Part shown: in pieces, positions 36,637-47,496 of the stretch
Layout of the letters: every line of letters begins with the position of its first letter
Numbering within the stretch: the first letter of the stretch is position 1
Assembly: GCA_019054805.1 (NCBI GenBank)
Contig: JAHQIY010000012.1
Location: 1,984,001 to 2,048,000, forward strand
Length of the DNA stretch: 64,000 bases
Origin: Brachionus manjavacas
Taxonomy: Eukaryota; Rotifera; Eurotatoria; Ploima; Brachionidae
Reading direction: 5' to 3'
Translations under genes and position numbers: made by a program
Notes under the pieces: model-generated
The model's database searches: none
Seen by the model: only the letters and a program-made list of their open reading frames with translations
Told to the model about the DNA's origin: nothing

Positions 36637-37034
36637 TTAAAAGGAAAAATATTTATCAATTTTACTTTGAAAAGACTGATCGACGCTACAAAATTGATCC
36701 ATTTTAGACAACTGATCAATGAATAAAGAACAGTCTTCGTTCTTTTGGGCAAAATACAATCGTAGTTTATCTATGCAGTCCGTTGCTTCTTTTTTTGAAA
36801 TTTTCAATGCGTTTTCTATTGGCTCAACATGTTCTTCCAATTGTTCATCATCTTGTTCTCTGTTGATTGTATTTATTATATCTTCGTCTGAATATTGTCC
36901 AAAAGGCTCTAAATCTTTATCAATGTTGGCATAGGCAAACTTGTTGAAGTCAAATGTATTTTGAACGGTGTTGAGTTTATCAAACGATTTTTGACAATTA
37001 ATGACAAAGGTTTTCTTTTAATTTGAGTGGACAT
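36637..37034 (-). pseudogene. pogo-like transposase remnant with C-terminal PIP-box-like motif
   Basis: On minus, ATG at 37034 starts MSTQIKRKPLSL, like the basic N-terminus before the CENP-B/pogo helix-turn-helix. After a frame change comes the acidic C-terminal region (EEHVEPIENAL) and a helical end (CIDKLRLYFAQ, DQLSKMDQF). The last residues are QSKIDKYFSF, fitting QxxIxxYF. Pogo-family transposases are known to end in a PCNA-binding QxxITxFF motif. The DDE catalytic centre is absent, so this is an internally deleted, non-autonomous copy. Assignment of the N-terminal piece is weaker than that of the C-terminal piece. Confidence 0.6.
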
Positions 37035-37183
37035 TTTTTGTTTACATATGTTATTATTTATTTGTTTATTTATTTATTTGTTTTCTGTACCGAGCTAGAG
37101 CTCCTTCAGAATAAGTTAAAAATTAAAAAAATAAAATAAAAATGAAATAAAATAAAAATTAAATTAAAGTTAATCAAATAAGA

Positions 37184-37214
<31 letters not shown>

Positions 37215-37303
37215 TTAAAAAAAAGTAAATAAGCTAAATAAATGAAAATTAAGAATATATAAAATTGGAAAAGATTGTTACATGTGGCTCATGTTTAAAT
37301 AGT

Positions 37304-40116
37304 TCAAGTTTCAGGAAAAAAAGAAGAAATAGTAAGGTAGCAATTACACAATGGAGTTGGGTAGTCAATATATCTTGATTCGAAACCTTCTTTGTATTCC
37401 TTCACCAGTCTTACAACCAATGGAATAGAATGACTCAGTCCTGCCCCAACATATCTCTCACTCAATTCAAAAAGCCGATTCGAGACTGTTAGTAATTTTA
37501 GTTTATTAAAAGCCTCATGATGTACGATGTTGGAGGGAGTATCATATTTTAACTTAAGAATAGATCTGACTGCTGTATTCTGAATTGCTTGTAGTTTTTT
37601 GATATTATTTTCTGAAAATGAATTCAAGCAAGGAAAAGAATAGTCTAAAATTGATCCGACTAAAGATTTATATAGATTTCCTAGTGTGTTCTGATTAAGA
37701 CCCCATTTTTTGTTTGACAATATCTTAATAATATTTAGCCTTTTATTGCAGCGCTCTTTAATTTCATCTACCAGTATATTAAAGTTTAATTTAGAATCAA
37801 ATTTAATACCAAGAAACTTGATTTCTTTTTGTCTCTCTATTCTGTTTCCATAAATTTTTAAGTTAAGATTATCACTCTCTTTTTTGTACCTAGAAAAGAC
37901 TAATGAACACGACTTTTCAACCGATATCTTCATTTTCCACTTAATAAGCCATTGTTCTAATTCGTTGAGGTATTTATTGATCTTATTTTCTAGGTTCCCT
38001 TTTTTGTTATAAATGAAGAATGTAACTAGATCATCTGCAAAAAGCAGAGAGTATTCATTATTTGTTTTGTTTCTTTTAGGGATGTCATTAATGTATATAC
38101 TAAATAAAAGAGGACTAATTACTGAGCCTTGAGGAACACCTGCAGTTATTTGATATTCTTCGCTCAAATGGTCATTCACATTTACCTTAAATGTCCTAGA
38201 GTCTAAAAAGGATTTTATCCAGTTAGTCAAGTAATGAGGTGGATTTATTTTAATCAATTTAAAAAGTAAACCTTCATGCCAAACCCTATCAAAGGCTTTA
38301 GAAATATCAAAAAAAGGCCGCAAACTCTTTTTTTTCTATTAAATGATTCCACAATTTTTTGAATTAAGAAGAAAAGATTATCTGCTGTTCGCCGGTGTTT
38401 CCTAAATCCAGATTGCTCCTGGATAAGGAGTGAATTTTGCTCTAAAAAATTGTATAATCTTGAATATACTATGCGTTCCAGTAGCTTTCCTAAACAACTC
38501 GTTATACTAATTGGTCTATAATTTAAAGGATCGTGTAAACTAGAGGCCTTTTTTTGAATCATAGTAATGTAAGATGTTTTCCACGCTTTCGGGACTCTAC
38601 CTTCTCGAAGAGTTAAATTAAAAAGTTCTATGATTTCTATTAATGAATTTCTAGGTAAGTTTTTTAACATTAAATTATGAATTTGGTCAGGTCCTGATGC
38701 CGCTTCATTTTTTAATCTCTTTAAAGCCATAATTAATTCATTTAAGCATATTGGATCATTAAAATTAGACTGGTTATAATTCCTAAAGAAAACAGAGTTA
38801 GAATTTAGAATTTCGATATCTTTCTCAGTATCAATTAAATCAGAATTAGGACTAAATATTGACGATAAGAGTTCTCCAAAGCATTTTCCCTTTTCTTCAT
38901 TAGTTTTGAATTCCCTTTCATTTAAAATCAAATTAGGAATTAAATTTGATCCTTTTTTGTCCTAAAATTATTTATTTTTTTCCAAAAAGGTCTACTTGTC
39001 AGTGGGTTTTTTCCCATCTTCTCAATAAAATCAAACCAATTTTGATTCCAGAATTTTTTAAAGAGGCCTTTAACTCAGTTGTAAGTTGATTAAATTTTTG
39101 CTTGAGCTTTTGACAGCGAGTTTTCTGGTAATTTCTTCTTACTTTCCTACGTTCTTTTATCAAATGAACAATGTTTGGCGGAAGACTCGTTTTGTAGATT
39201 TTCTGAGAAAGATATGGAATGCTTTTATGTGAAGCAGAAATAATTTTTTCTGTTATTTTATCATTTAGTTGATCTATTGTGAGGGAACTTTCTGTGACAT
39301 TCACTATTTGAGAATTTAAAATCTCGCTGAATAATTGCCAGTTTGCTTTCTTATAGTTAAGCCTTTTAGCTGCTGATTTATTTTCTAATTGATAGCCCAT
39401 AGAAATCGATGCTTCGATTGGGAAATGGTCACTAGTCATGTCTTGACTATTTAAGACACTAAAGTCGGTAATTTTGTCAATCAATGAAGATGAAACTAAA
39501 AAAAGGTCAAGAATTTCAAAGTAATTCTTATTAAAAATATTGAAAGTAGGATGCTTATCATTGATTACTGAAAAGTCTAGCTCGTTGATTATTCTTTCTA
39601 ATATTATCCCGTTTTCATTTTCCCCTACGCAGCCTATTTGCTTTGTTCTAGCGTTTAGATCACCACCTAAAATGTAGTTTCTACATGTTTTATTTACTGT
39701 TTTAAAAACTCAAAGTTCAGAAGCACATTAGGTGGATTATAAAGACTAAATACAAACAGTTCATTATTCTTTCCTAAGTTCATTTTTATACAAAGGAGTT
39801 CGGAATTGAATTCCTCGTAAGAAAAATCTTGTATAAATTCGATTCCTTCTTTAATTAAAATAGCTACTCCTCCTCCGTACTTGTTGCGTGGTTTTGTTAA
39901 GAACTGATAATTTTGAAAATCAAGATAAATATTTGCCTCACTCAAATCTATCTTTAATTCATTGAGCAAAACAATGTCGGGACATTTTTGAGCTAAAAAA
40001 TTGTCTAAGAGATGAACCCTACTAGGTAAATGAAGACAATTCCAGTGTGTAATTACTAACCTTGTTTTATTAAGAGGTTTTGTTCTTAAAGTTGATTTAT
40101 TTAGCTTCTTGTTCAT
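37304..40116 (-). pseudogene. jockey LINE ORF2 (endonuclease-reverse transcriptase) with four frameshifts
   Basis: Domain order is complete. The APE endonuclease has THWNCLHLPSR, LLNELKI, GGGVAILIKEG, GGDLNAR near 39660 and SDHFPIEAS near 39430. The reverse transcriptase has ASGPDQIHNLMLKNL, NYRPISITSCLGKLLER, FFDISKAFDRVWHEGLL (motif A), GVPQGSVISPLLFSIYINDI and LLFADDLVTF (motif C FADD). An LGIKFDSKLNF stretch and a C-terminal region ending SSFFPET follow. The frame breaks near 39705, 39050, 38950 and 38315. Each break lies in an A or T run of 5-7 and behaves as loss of one base. No in-frame nonsense change was noticed in the otherwise open segments. Confidence 0.85.
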
Positions 40117-41318
40117 TCTAAATTTTCTTGACTGGCAGTTTGCTGACCAATTTCGTTAGATGATTGATCTACTTGAATTGAACATTCAGTTGTTGAACTG
40201 TTTGATTCAGACTCGAAGGTACTGTCGTTTTGATTTTCTAATACAACTAATGGTTTCTTTGATTCATTTTCGGTGAGCTCTTTTTCATTTGGATCAAATT
40301 CGGGAAATCTCTTGATTTGATTTTTTGTTTGGAAAAAAGCTTCAGTCTCATTCTGATCATTTGAGAGGACATTGACAGGTCTCTGACTTATTGGTAGAAG
40401 ATCGTTTAAATGGCTTACCAAACTGTCTTCTAACACTGAAGTTTTGAGGTCTTGAGGACTAATTTCTGACATTACGTCATTGAGATTTGATGGCTGATAT
40501 CCAGGCGTTTTTGGCATCAGATTTTCATCATTGTCTTTTAGGTCAGCTTCAATTATTGATTGGGTTTCTTCTTGGTCAATGTAAAGATCATTGTAGTCAA
40601 TCTTTTTCCTCTCAAGCGACTTTAGCTTTTCAGCAATGGAGCATTTTTGTGTTAAGTGTCCTTTCTGATGACACTTTTCGCATAGTTTTTCTTTGACAGG
40701 GCATTTCGCTATGTTGTGCCCTTCTTCATCACAAAAATAGCATTTCTGCTTTTGTCCAACAATTGACACAAGACACTTTAAACCATACATTATTGTAGGG
40801 CCTGACAAGCTTCCAATAATGTTCTCAACTTCTTTTGGAAATGATATTCTTACTCTTCTGACACCATTTTTCCTCTCGGGTCTATCTTTATATTTTTCTT
40901 CGGTAATGTGTTCAATATTGAGTCCATCAATTCGGACAGCATTAAAGAAGGTTTCAAGTCTATGATTCTCGAAATCAGAGGGCAAGAAGTGAAATCGAAA
41001 AGTACAATACCTTCTGAGATCCGGGACTTTATTTGCATCTTCAAGTCTGAAATTGGTTCCATTAATATTGATTTCACGATCGAAGATTTGGGTAACATTA
41101 AAAGCAGCATTAAACTCGATTATCCATACTTTGTTTGAAGAAAAATTGTAGACAGATGTGATCGCATCATTTTCCACCTGGTTTAGTACGATATCCAGTG
41201 AACCAAATAAGACCTTATGGCTAATCGGTTTGTCTAACCTCTTCAGATTTAGCTTGACCGAATTTTTAAATATCCACCGTCGGTTTTGGTTTGTTTTGTT
41301 GAGCGACATTGCCAACAC
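40113..41318 (-). CDS. jockey LINE ORF1 (Gag-like, two CCHC zinc knuckles)
   Basis: Intact frame of 401 codons; an inner Met three codons later (MSLNKT) is an alternative start. Two adjacent zinc knuckles, CYFCDEEGHNIAKC and CEKCHQKGHLTQKC, follow the CX2CX4HX4C spacing around residues 195-232. The region before them resembles the RNA-binding part of jockey-clade ORF1 proteins, and a Ser/Glu-rich tail follows. The role is to bind the element RNA and form the RNP. The last codon GAA and stop TGA overlap the ORF2 start (GAATGAAC). Confidence 0.85.
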   Translation of the reverse strand: MLAMSLNKTNQNRRWIFKNSVKLNLKRLDKPISHKVLFGSLDIVLNQVENDAITSVYNFSSNKVWIIEFNAAFNVTQIFDREININGTNFRLEDANKVPDLRRYCTFRFHFLPSDFENHRLETFFNAVRIDGLNIEHITEEKYKDRPERKNGVRRVRISFPKEVENIIGSLSGPTIMYGLKCLVSIVGQKQKCYFCDEEGHNIAKCPVKEKLCEKCHQKGHLTQKCSIAEKLKSLERKKIDYNDLYIDQEETQSIIEADLKDNDENLMPKTPGYQPSNLNDVMSEISPQDLKTSVLEDSLVSHLNDLLPISQRPVNVLSNDQNETEAFFQTKNQIKRFPEFDPNEKELTENESKKPLVVLENQNDSTFESESNSSTTECSIQVDQSSNEIGQQTASQENLE

Positions 41319-42256
41319 ACAACTTTCAACGGTTTTTTAACACGTGATGACGCTATTAATTAAATTTGATTTTTCAAACGTGCTAAGCCAAACGACAATT
41401 TTGAAATATTCTTATAAAGTATGTATATAAAATTACCTTTATATACACACAAGCAATTAAATTAACATTAATATTTAATTATATTTAATTATAACTGGAT
41501 TTCATTGGTCTTCTATTTTTTTGTTTAAAAGATCAATATCGTATTAAAAACGATCAATTAGCACTGATTTGTACGTTTTTTTCTGAATAAACCTATCGTA
41601 TTAATTAGATATCGTATTAAAGAAACATCGTATTAACAAAGAAATTTAACATGTAATATTGGGGAATGTAAATTATGAAAAAAAATATCGTTATAAAGCG
41701 AATATCGTATTAATCAGCATCGTTATAACAAGACTCGACTGTATACTGAAGCAAACTTTTAAAACGCGTGAAGCTGAAATATGGAAAAGACTATATACTT
41801 GTTATATTAGACCAAACCTCGAATAAGCTATACCTGTATGGTCACCATATTTATTAAAAGATATAAAAATATTAGAAGAAAGGTGTATGAATATGGGTTT
41901 AACTAGCCGAAAAATAAGACGCATTAGAGGTGATTTAATCCAAAAATATAAAGAACTACATAAAATGGAAAGTATAAACTGGTATAGGAAGCCCATTGCA
42001 TCTAATAGAAATGAACAACAACACAATTATATCAAAGAATTAGTAAAATCAAATCAACAACGATCATACTTTTTCAATAACAGAATGGTCAATGTCTGGA
42101 ACAAATTACCATGTGAATTAAAAAACTCAAAATTACTTAATTCATTCAAAAACGCTTTTGATAAAAATAATGTTTTAAATGCCTTAGCTAATATTAGTTA
42201 GCAACGTAGTTTCAATAACACTGCAGTTCATCTATCTATATATCTATCTATCTAAA

Positions 42257-43538
42257 AATAAAAACTTTATACCATGTGACAAAAAAAAATAATAATATTT
42301 TTTGTTTTTTTACGTTTGTTTTATTTTTTGAAATTTAACTTTAGGTTTTAGTTCACATTTAACTAGATTCGAAATTAAAATTTTAGTTTATGCTGTTGTG
42401 TTTTAGATTAACATTTAGACTTTATTAATCTCCTTCGTGCCAAATAAAATCCTTAATATCACTGATTCATTTTTTAAAGACTTAACTTTTTTATCATTGC
42501 TACTTTCGAAAATTTGTCTTCACAAAAGAATAAAAATCCTATTTCTAAGATAAAAATTTTTTTTAACAAACTAGCGACAATTTTTCTTTCATTATCCTAA
42601 AAACGAAAATAAATCTATAGCTCAGAAATATGAAATAACTGATGTTTTACAACGAAATTTTCTGAAAAATAAAAAATTTGAACTTCTTATTATTATCATT
42701 TCTATTAAGTAAATAAAATGATTTTAAGAGCTCAAATTATTGGCATTTAAATAAAATAAAAAAAAATGAAAAATTTAAATAAAAAAAACTGTCATATATC
42801 GCTCACAAAGAACTGTTTTAATATTATTAATAAATTCCTTAAAGTTTTAATTGAAAAATTTAACAAAAAAAATAATAAAATAATTTAAGTAAATCATTTT
42901 TTCTTTTTAATGAATTAATTTAGTACAGAAAAAATTATCTCTCTGACTTTTTGTGGCATCTTTATAAATAACATTTGTGTACTAATCTAAACACAAACGG
43001 ACATAGTGAATTTTCATATAAAAATACTAATACAAAATTTAAATTCTTATTAAAATATGTATTTTTTATTTAAAATTTTTCCATAAGTTTTAAAAAGTAC
43101 AAGCAATTTCCATAAGATACAAGAAATTTTCCATTTAACATTTCAGCTTAAATAAAAAAAATTTTTCAACTAAATCATTTTTCTTTTAATTTTAATCCAT
43201 CCTTTGACGACTTCTACTAGGGTTTGTATTGTTCCGATATTAAAAGTTCATAAATTTTAGTATTGTTGACTTCAGATGATGAAAATTTTATATTAAAAGA
43301 TTTAAATTTTTTTCAAAAATTTTATTTTAAAATAATTTTGACTTTAAAAGAAATTTTGATTGAATAGTTTATAAAAATTTTGATTATTAAGCCATCAAGG
43401 AAATAAACAAAAATTTTTTCATTCATCGAAAATTTTATTTTTTTATTTACAAATTTGATCAAATCATTTTTTTAATTCAATTATTTTGTCAAAAAACCAA
43501 AAAATCTTGATTTTTTCTTTTTACTTGGCTCGGCTGGA
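42257..43538. other. AT-rich intergenic region, nothing recognised
   Basis: No open frame of note and no clear repeat. Homopolymer-rich sequence between the LINE tail and the minus-strand exons that follow. Confidence 0.4.
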
Positions 43539-44162
43539 TTAGGGTCTGATTTCTAGAAAATAAAAATAGCATTAATTGATTTCATATATCAAAATTAAAA
43601 AATCAAAATAAACTCAATTTGTTATAAAGTGTAAAATTCAAATATTTAGGATTTTGTTAGTCTCGTGAAAAAGTGTACATAAAAACAAATTTTCCTTACT
43701 TATTTTTTTTAATTTATAAAAAGAAATAATTAAATTTTTTTAAACACAAACAACTTTTAATTAAGATTTTGTGTACCGATGATTTTCCTTCATAATTATT
43801 GTTATTTGAAGGAACTCATTTCTTATTAAAATTATTCTACAAAAATTTTTTTAGCAAAATCTTAATTTAATGAGCTCAAGCTGAAACCCTTATCAATAAA
43901 ATGAAACTTACCTTGAACAATCATATATTGACCATTTATTTTTCTCAGATTCGGGTCACTAGGACTTTTGGATTGTTTTATCTGTTTAAACTTACGCGCA
44001 TAGCTTGGCTTTTCTAATTCAATTTGTCTAGTTGAATTAAATAATTAGACTTGAAGAAAAAATTAAATTAAAAGTTTACTCTATTATTTCCTCGCCTGGA
44101 TCTGACAAAGCCGGTCTGACGATAATTTTTTTTGGACTTGATCTAGGCGTATTAGCCGAACC
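43539..44162 (-). CDS. Three candidate 3' exons of an unidentified gene
   Basis: On minus, three exons join with matching phases: 44162-44080 (acceptor TTTAG|, donor GA|GTAAAC), 44027-43912 (acceptor CTAG|, donor CAAG|GTAAGT) and 43552-43539 (acceptor TTCTAG|, stop TAA). The peptide has Pro/Ser/Lys-rich disordered character (TPRSSPKKIIVRP, KPSYARKFKQIKQ, INGQYMIVQ). The phase chain (0, 2, 1) and good splice consensus support real exons. Upstream exons are unknown. The first exon needs phase 0, which fits a GTAACT donor at 48489 in the KIF12 last exon, so these may be 3' exons of KIF12. No conserved domain is seen. Confidence 0.4.
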
Positions 44163-44395
44163 CTAAATTATTTTATCAAATAAATATCATCCGAATTAAT
44201 AGTTAAATTAATCATTGACTTTTAATTCTAAATTCTTTTAATAAAATTGCTTATCAAAGAGAAATTTAGTTCGAGTACCACAAAATTTGAATAAATTTTT
44301 TTTTCCCAAATATTAAGATTAAACATAAAAAAAATTATAAAAACTAAATTTAACAGAAATCCAATATTTTTTAGTTATTGACATTTTTTATTTAA

Positions 44396-44635
44396 TTAAT
44401 TAAAAAAAAGGAACCAAATTATGAGAAGAGAGTGTTTATAAGGAAAATGTAACATTCTGTCTAAAGTTTTATGCTGAAAATCATATAAGCCATATTTTTC
44501 TAGAAAGTTGTTAATATCATTGAAGTAATTAGCTTCAAATTTAAATTTAAATAATTTAAAAACCGAAAAAAAATAACTTTTAGCAAGTTTGGTGATTGCA
44601 TCTTTTGAAAAATACCATACAAGATCAATAATCAA
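44396..44635 (-). pseudogene. Possible LINE ORF2 C-terminal fragment
   Basis: A 79-codon minus frame with INNFLEKYGLYDFQHKTLDR and MLHFPYK, a pattern seen near the end of non-LTR ORF2 proteins (f..f.. R.l.F.yKil). No other domain is present. A chance frame in AT-rich DNA cannot be excluded. Confidence 0.3.
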
Positions 44636-44993
44636 ATTAAAGCAAAATAAATGAGTGTATTTTTAAATTTGTTTTTACTAAGAAAAGTCTTCTGTAAGTT
44701 TTGAAAAATTAAGAAAATTAAATTGAGAAAAGGAAGATAATTTAACATTGAACCCTTTGATGAAGAAGGTTTAGATTTTACACTCCTTAGGCGAAGCGTT
44801 TGTGACGTATTGCCAAAATACGTAACTACGTAATTTTAATTAAAATTAGTCTTTGGTGTTGATCCAGGAAAGACCAATCCAATATGAACGGTCGTGATCG
44901 TCTAAAAGACAGCAAAAAATGATAAATAATATAATAAAAAGTACATAAATTTTGTAATAAAAATATAATAATGTTCCTCTTTTTGTTTTTTCC

Positions 44994-45327
44994 AAAATTT
45001 AGGAAAGTAAATGATAAATTTACCAGAATTTATGTAAATTTTTGCAAAAGCAAAAATGTCAAAATTATTTAAGAGCTTTGATGTTATTTTTTATTTATTA
45101 AGTGGTTAAGGACTTAATTTTTTTTTTTAATTTACAAAAATCTTAATCATAAATTAAATCAAAAAGAATCCATTTATTTTTCCTTTTTAATTTACTAACT
45201 CAAAAGACGCCAAAGGTCTTAAATTATTTTGACATTTTTGTTTTTACAACAATTTACATGAATGTTGAAAATTTCAGCTAATTTTACGTAAAATCTGGCA
45301 AATTTATCATTTACTTTCTTAAATTTT
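44994..45327. mobile_element. Foldback MITE
   Basis: The left arm AAAATTTAGGAAAGTAAATG pairs with the right arm, complement AAAATTTAAGAAAGTAAATG, and pairing continues through ATAAATTT.CCAGA and the inner CAAAAATGTCAAAAT. Element of about 334 bp, non-coding. Confidence 0.6.
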
Positions 45328-45406
45328 GTATATTAGGATTTTTTCAGATACTAACTGAACTAGACATTCTAAAGGCTTGCTATTAATATTTCATTTTTAT
45401 CAGTTT

Positions 45407-45426
45407 CGAGCTAGTGCTCCTTCAGA
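45407..45426 (-). repeat. Solo LINE 3'-end motif
   Basis: CGAGCTAGTGCTCCTTCAGA matches 37091-37110 at 19 of 20 bases, in the jockey LINE 3' region. No other LINE sequence was found here, so this is probably a very short 5'-truncated insertion. A weaker relative is at 58256-58273. The GAGCTAG.GCTC core can form a small hairpin. Confidence 0.55.
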
Positions 45427-45639
45427 TTAAAAAACTTTAGACGAAAAATCAGTAAAATTTTTGATTTTTTACTATTTTAAAAAATAAATTTCGGAAAAAA
45501 CAAAAAGCGGAACATTTCTTTATTTTTATTACAAATTTTAAGTACTGTTTGTTAAATTAGCTATCATTTTATTAATAAAAAGTGTCAACAAGTAAAAACA
45601 TTGGATTTCTATTTAATTTAGTTTTAGCTAATTTTAATA

Positions 45640-45880
45640 GCAGAGAAAAATTTATGATCAAATTTCAAAATTTTCAACATGCTCAAAATTTATTAAATGC
45701 GTAATTGATTGAACTGAAGATTTCAAAATTATTTAAGCTTCAAATGCCATATTTTTAAAATGTAAAAAGAGGATTAATCTCGCAAATGATGAAATTATGT
45801 TTTATTAAATATTTTGAGCATTTTTTAAATTTTGAAATTTGATCATAAATTTTACTTTGCTGAATTTTGACGTTTTGTTT
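45640..45880. mobile_element. MITE family copy (AGCAAAGTAAAATTTA type)
   Basis: Hairpin with arms AAAATTTATGATCAAATTTC (left) and its complement near 45834-45855. A related copy in opposite orientation lies at 50643-50853 in a KIF12 intron and shares CGTCAAAATTCAGCAAAGTA and the interior TTTCATCATTTGC. Confidence 0.55.
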
Positions 45881-46807
45881 CAAAAAAAAAAATTTTTTTC
45901 GGGAAAAAATAAAAAAATTAGGATATCGATTTTAATCGTCCCTTATCAAATTAAAAATTCTTAGCTGATTGAAAAAAAAATGTTTAAAAATTTGTAAAAA
46001 GAATTTCAATTTTTAATTTATTAATTAATTTTAATATTTAAAATTACATTCCAAAAAATTATTTAACCTAGAATTAAATTAAAATTTTGTAGAGGAACTA
46101 AAACGATAAAATCGTACCCTGTTTGAAGTGAAAAAACTTCTTCAACTTTTTTAAATAATTTAACTTCTTTAATTTTTTGTTGTGCATAAAAAATTTATTT
46201 TTATAATTTTTCTAAAAAACGTGTTGAAGCTGTTGTGATTGAGAGTGATAAGATAATCAAGTAAAAAAAATTGGGTTCAAAGTGGTTTTAGTTATTGGTT
46301 TGGTGTTTTTTAAATAGGTATTTTTTATTAAATTACAGGTTTTTAAACATTGTTCATAGTTGAAATAATAAATGAGTTTTGATTGCAAATGCAAATATTG
46401 AAATTGAGTGTAAAACTTTAGATTGATCCGTTTTTAATTAATCTTACCAATTTAATCATCATTTTAAGTGTCGAATTCTTTCGGTAAAAATTTTCATCAA
46501 TCTAATAAAAATTTCAAAAATTTACATCATTACCATTTCCTATTAATTTTGGATGCTAAAAGTATTGAAAATTTGAAAAATTCAATTTCTATTAATATAA
46601 TAGAATGAAATTTTATCACATTAAATTTTTGTAAATAAAATTTTTAAAAATGAATGTTCCAATTTGGAAAAATTGAAGATTTACTATGTTTTTCTACACT
46701 GTTGGTTAAATACTTAAGGTTCAAAATTTACAAAATTTAAATCTTAAGTCGAGTATAAAATTCAATAGGGTTTTCATCAAATTATCTATTTCTTTTTCTA
46801 CAATATT

Positions 46808-47170
46808 TTGACTTTTTTATCACCAAAAAAAATTAAAATTTTTAAAAAAGCTCTTTTCTTGTATAAAATGCCTTCCCAGCTGCGATCACAGATTCCGACT
46901 CAGTCAATCAATTTAAGAATCGCGACCGGTCACCAAGTTTTTACCAAAATTTTTTTAATTTTACAAACATTTTCTACTATATACCCCTTTCAGTTCCTTA
47001 TAGATTTCTTCTTGTTTTTGTGCTTTAAATAATGTCTATTGACTATAAAAACTTAAACTCTGTAGCTTTTCCTTGTATAGCACAATGTGCTCCCATTGGC
47101 GACCTCCCAGTAGGCCGCGTCCGCAAGCTTGCTTGCCGTAGCTTTTTTATTAATATTATTATTTTCAAAA
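46808..47170 (+). mobile_element. Probable LINE 3' end with (ATT)n tail
   Basis: A short frame (46808-47032; KMPSQLRSQIPTQSINLR) followed by an unusually GC-rich stretch (47085-47140, CCCATTGGCGACCTCCC, GTAGGCCGCG) and an ATTAATATTATTATT tail. This arrangement resembles the end of an L2/CR1-like element. The family assignment is tentative. Confidence 0.35.
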
Positions 47171-47307
47171 TAAATTCATCGACATTATTTTTTTTTTCAA
47201 TTTAAAATATATCTTTCTTTTTCCTAGTAACAATTTGTTACTAACAAATTTAATTTTCCAATAATATTAAAAAAATTTTAATCTTAAACCTTGATAATTA
47301 GAAAATT

Positions 47308-47496
47308 TTAATAAAAATTTAGAATTTTTTGACCGGTTTCGACTAGGTAATAATTTCGGTGTAGATGATCAACTCGATGCAGTAATTTCTGTGTCAGATC
47401 GGAGTCATTGTTCAAAAAGGTACTGGAAAAGGAGATGAGCGCCTCCCTATTATCCTCTAGGATAGAAAAGGGACCATTATCATAATCTGATTTCAT
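47308..47496 (-). CDS. Candidate exon of unknown gene, possibly 3' exon of KIF12
   Basis: On minus, a strong acceptor (poly-T then TAG|ATG at 47497) opens a frame of 62 codons to a stop at 47308: MKSDYDNGPFSILEDNREA, LNNDSDLTQKLLHRVDHLHR, then a short tail. The middle looks like an amphipathic helix. Its frame would join in phase to the GTAACT donor at 48489 in the KIF12 last exon. No domain is recognised. It could be a terminal exon or end at a weak internal donor. Confidence 0.4.
   Translation of the reverse strand: MKSDYDNGPFSILEDNREALISFSSTFLNNDSDLTQKLLHRVDHLHRNYYLVETGQKILNFY

Larger units (their letters stand above)
37040..41345 (-). mobile_element. jockey-type non-LTR retrotransposon
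   Basis: Nearly full-length LINE on minus: 5' end near 41345, ORF1 (41318-40113), ORF2 (40116-37304), 3' end near 37040 with an AAATAAAT-type tail (plus-strand TTTATTTATTTATTTG at about 37060-37080). ORF1 stop and ORF2 start overlap as ATGA. The 3' region includes CTGAAGGAGCTCTAGCTCG (complement of 37091-37110), a sequence also found alone at 45407-45426. It lies inside the pogo-like element, so it is the younger insertion. Exact ends and target duplication were not resolved. Confidence 0.85.
36477..41741. mobile_element. pogo/Tigger-like DNA transposon containing a LINE
   Basis: The left end CAGTCGAGTCT and right end AGACTCGACTG are perfect 11-bp inverted repeats. TA lies immediately outside both ends (36475-36476, 41742-41743). 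Sub-terminal stretches rich in ATATCGTATTAAT are also inverted (36525-36550, 41700-41720). TA duplication and CAGT-type ends are known for the pogo/Tigger branch of Tc1/mariner. Inside are only the two ends of a transposase gene (36637-37034, minus) and a later jockey LINE insertion. Total length is 5265 bp. Confidence 0.85.
35430..42256 (+). mobile_element. Degraded CR1-like LINE, split by a pogo-like insertion
   Basis: Fragments of ORF2 lie on plus at 35430-36476 and 41742-42201. RT landmarks are DKTPGVDGVHPFVLEKL, SLIFNKS-type FNKSIETGEIP, FLDFAKAFDTVPH (motif A), SGVQGSVLGPTIFNLFIND, KYADDTKIF (motif C YADD) and FNKCRVMHIGK. After the interruption come YIRPNLE.AIPVWSP, RGDLIQKYKELHKM and NVWNKLPCELKNSK. 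Stops and frameshifts (for example at about 35700, 36005 and 36374) kill it. It is 5' truncated near 35430. The 3' end is a (TATC)n tail at 42229-42256. The insertion at 36477-41741 is flanked by duplicated TA. Confidence 0.85.

Noticed and set aside
44795..44890. Short minus-strand match to a C-type lectin-like motif (DRSYWIGLSW)
   Set aside because: Only about 18 residues, followed by a stop, with no donor and no other lectin motifs nearby; probably chance.
47085..47145. GC-richer stretch considered as a tRNA or small RNA gene
   Set aside because: No cloverleaf or A/B box arrangement could be drawn. The adjoining (ATT)n tail suits a retroelement end better.
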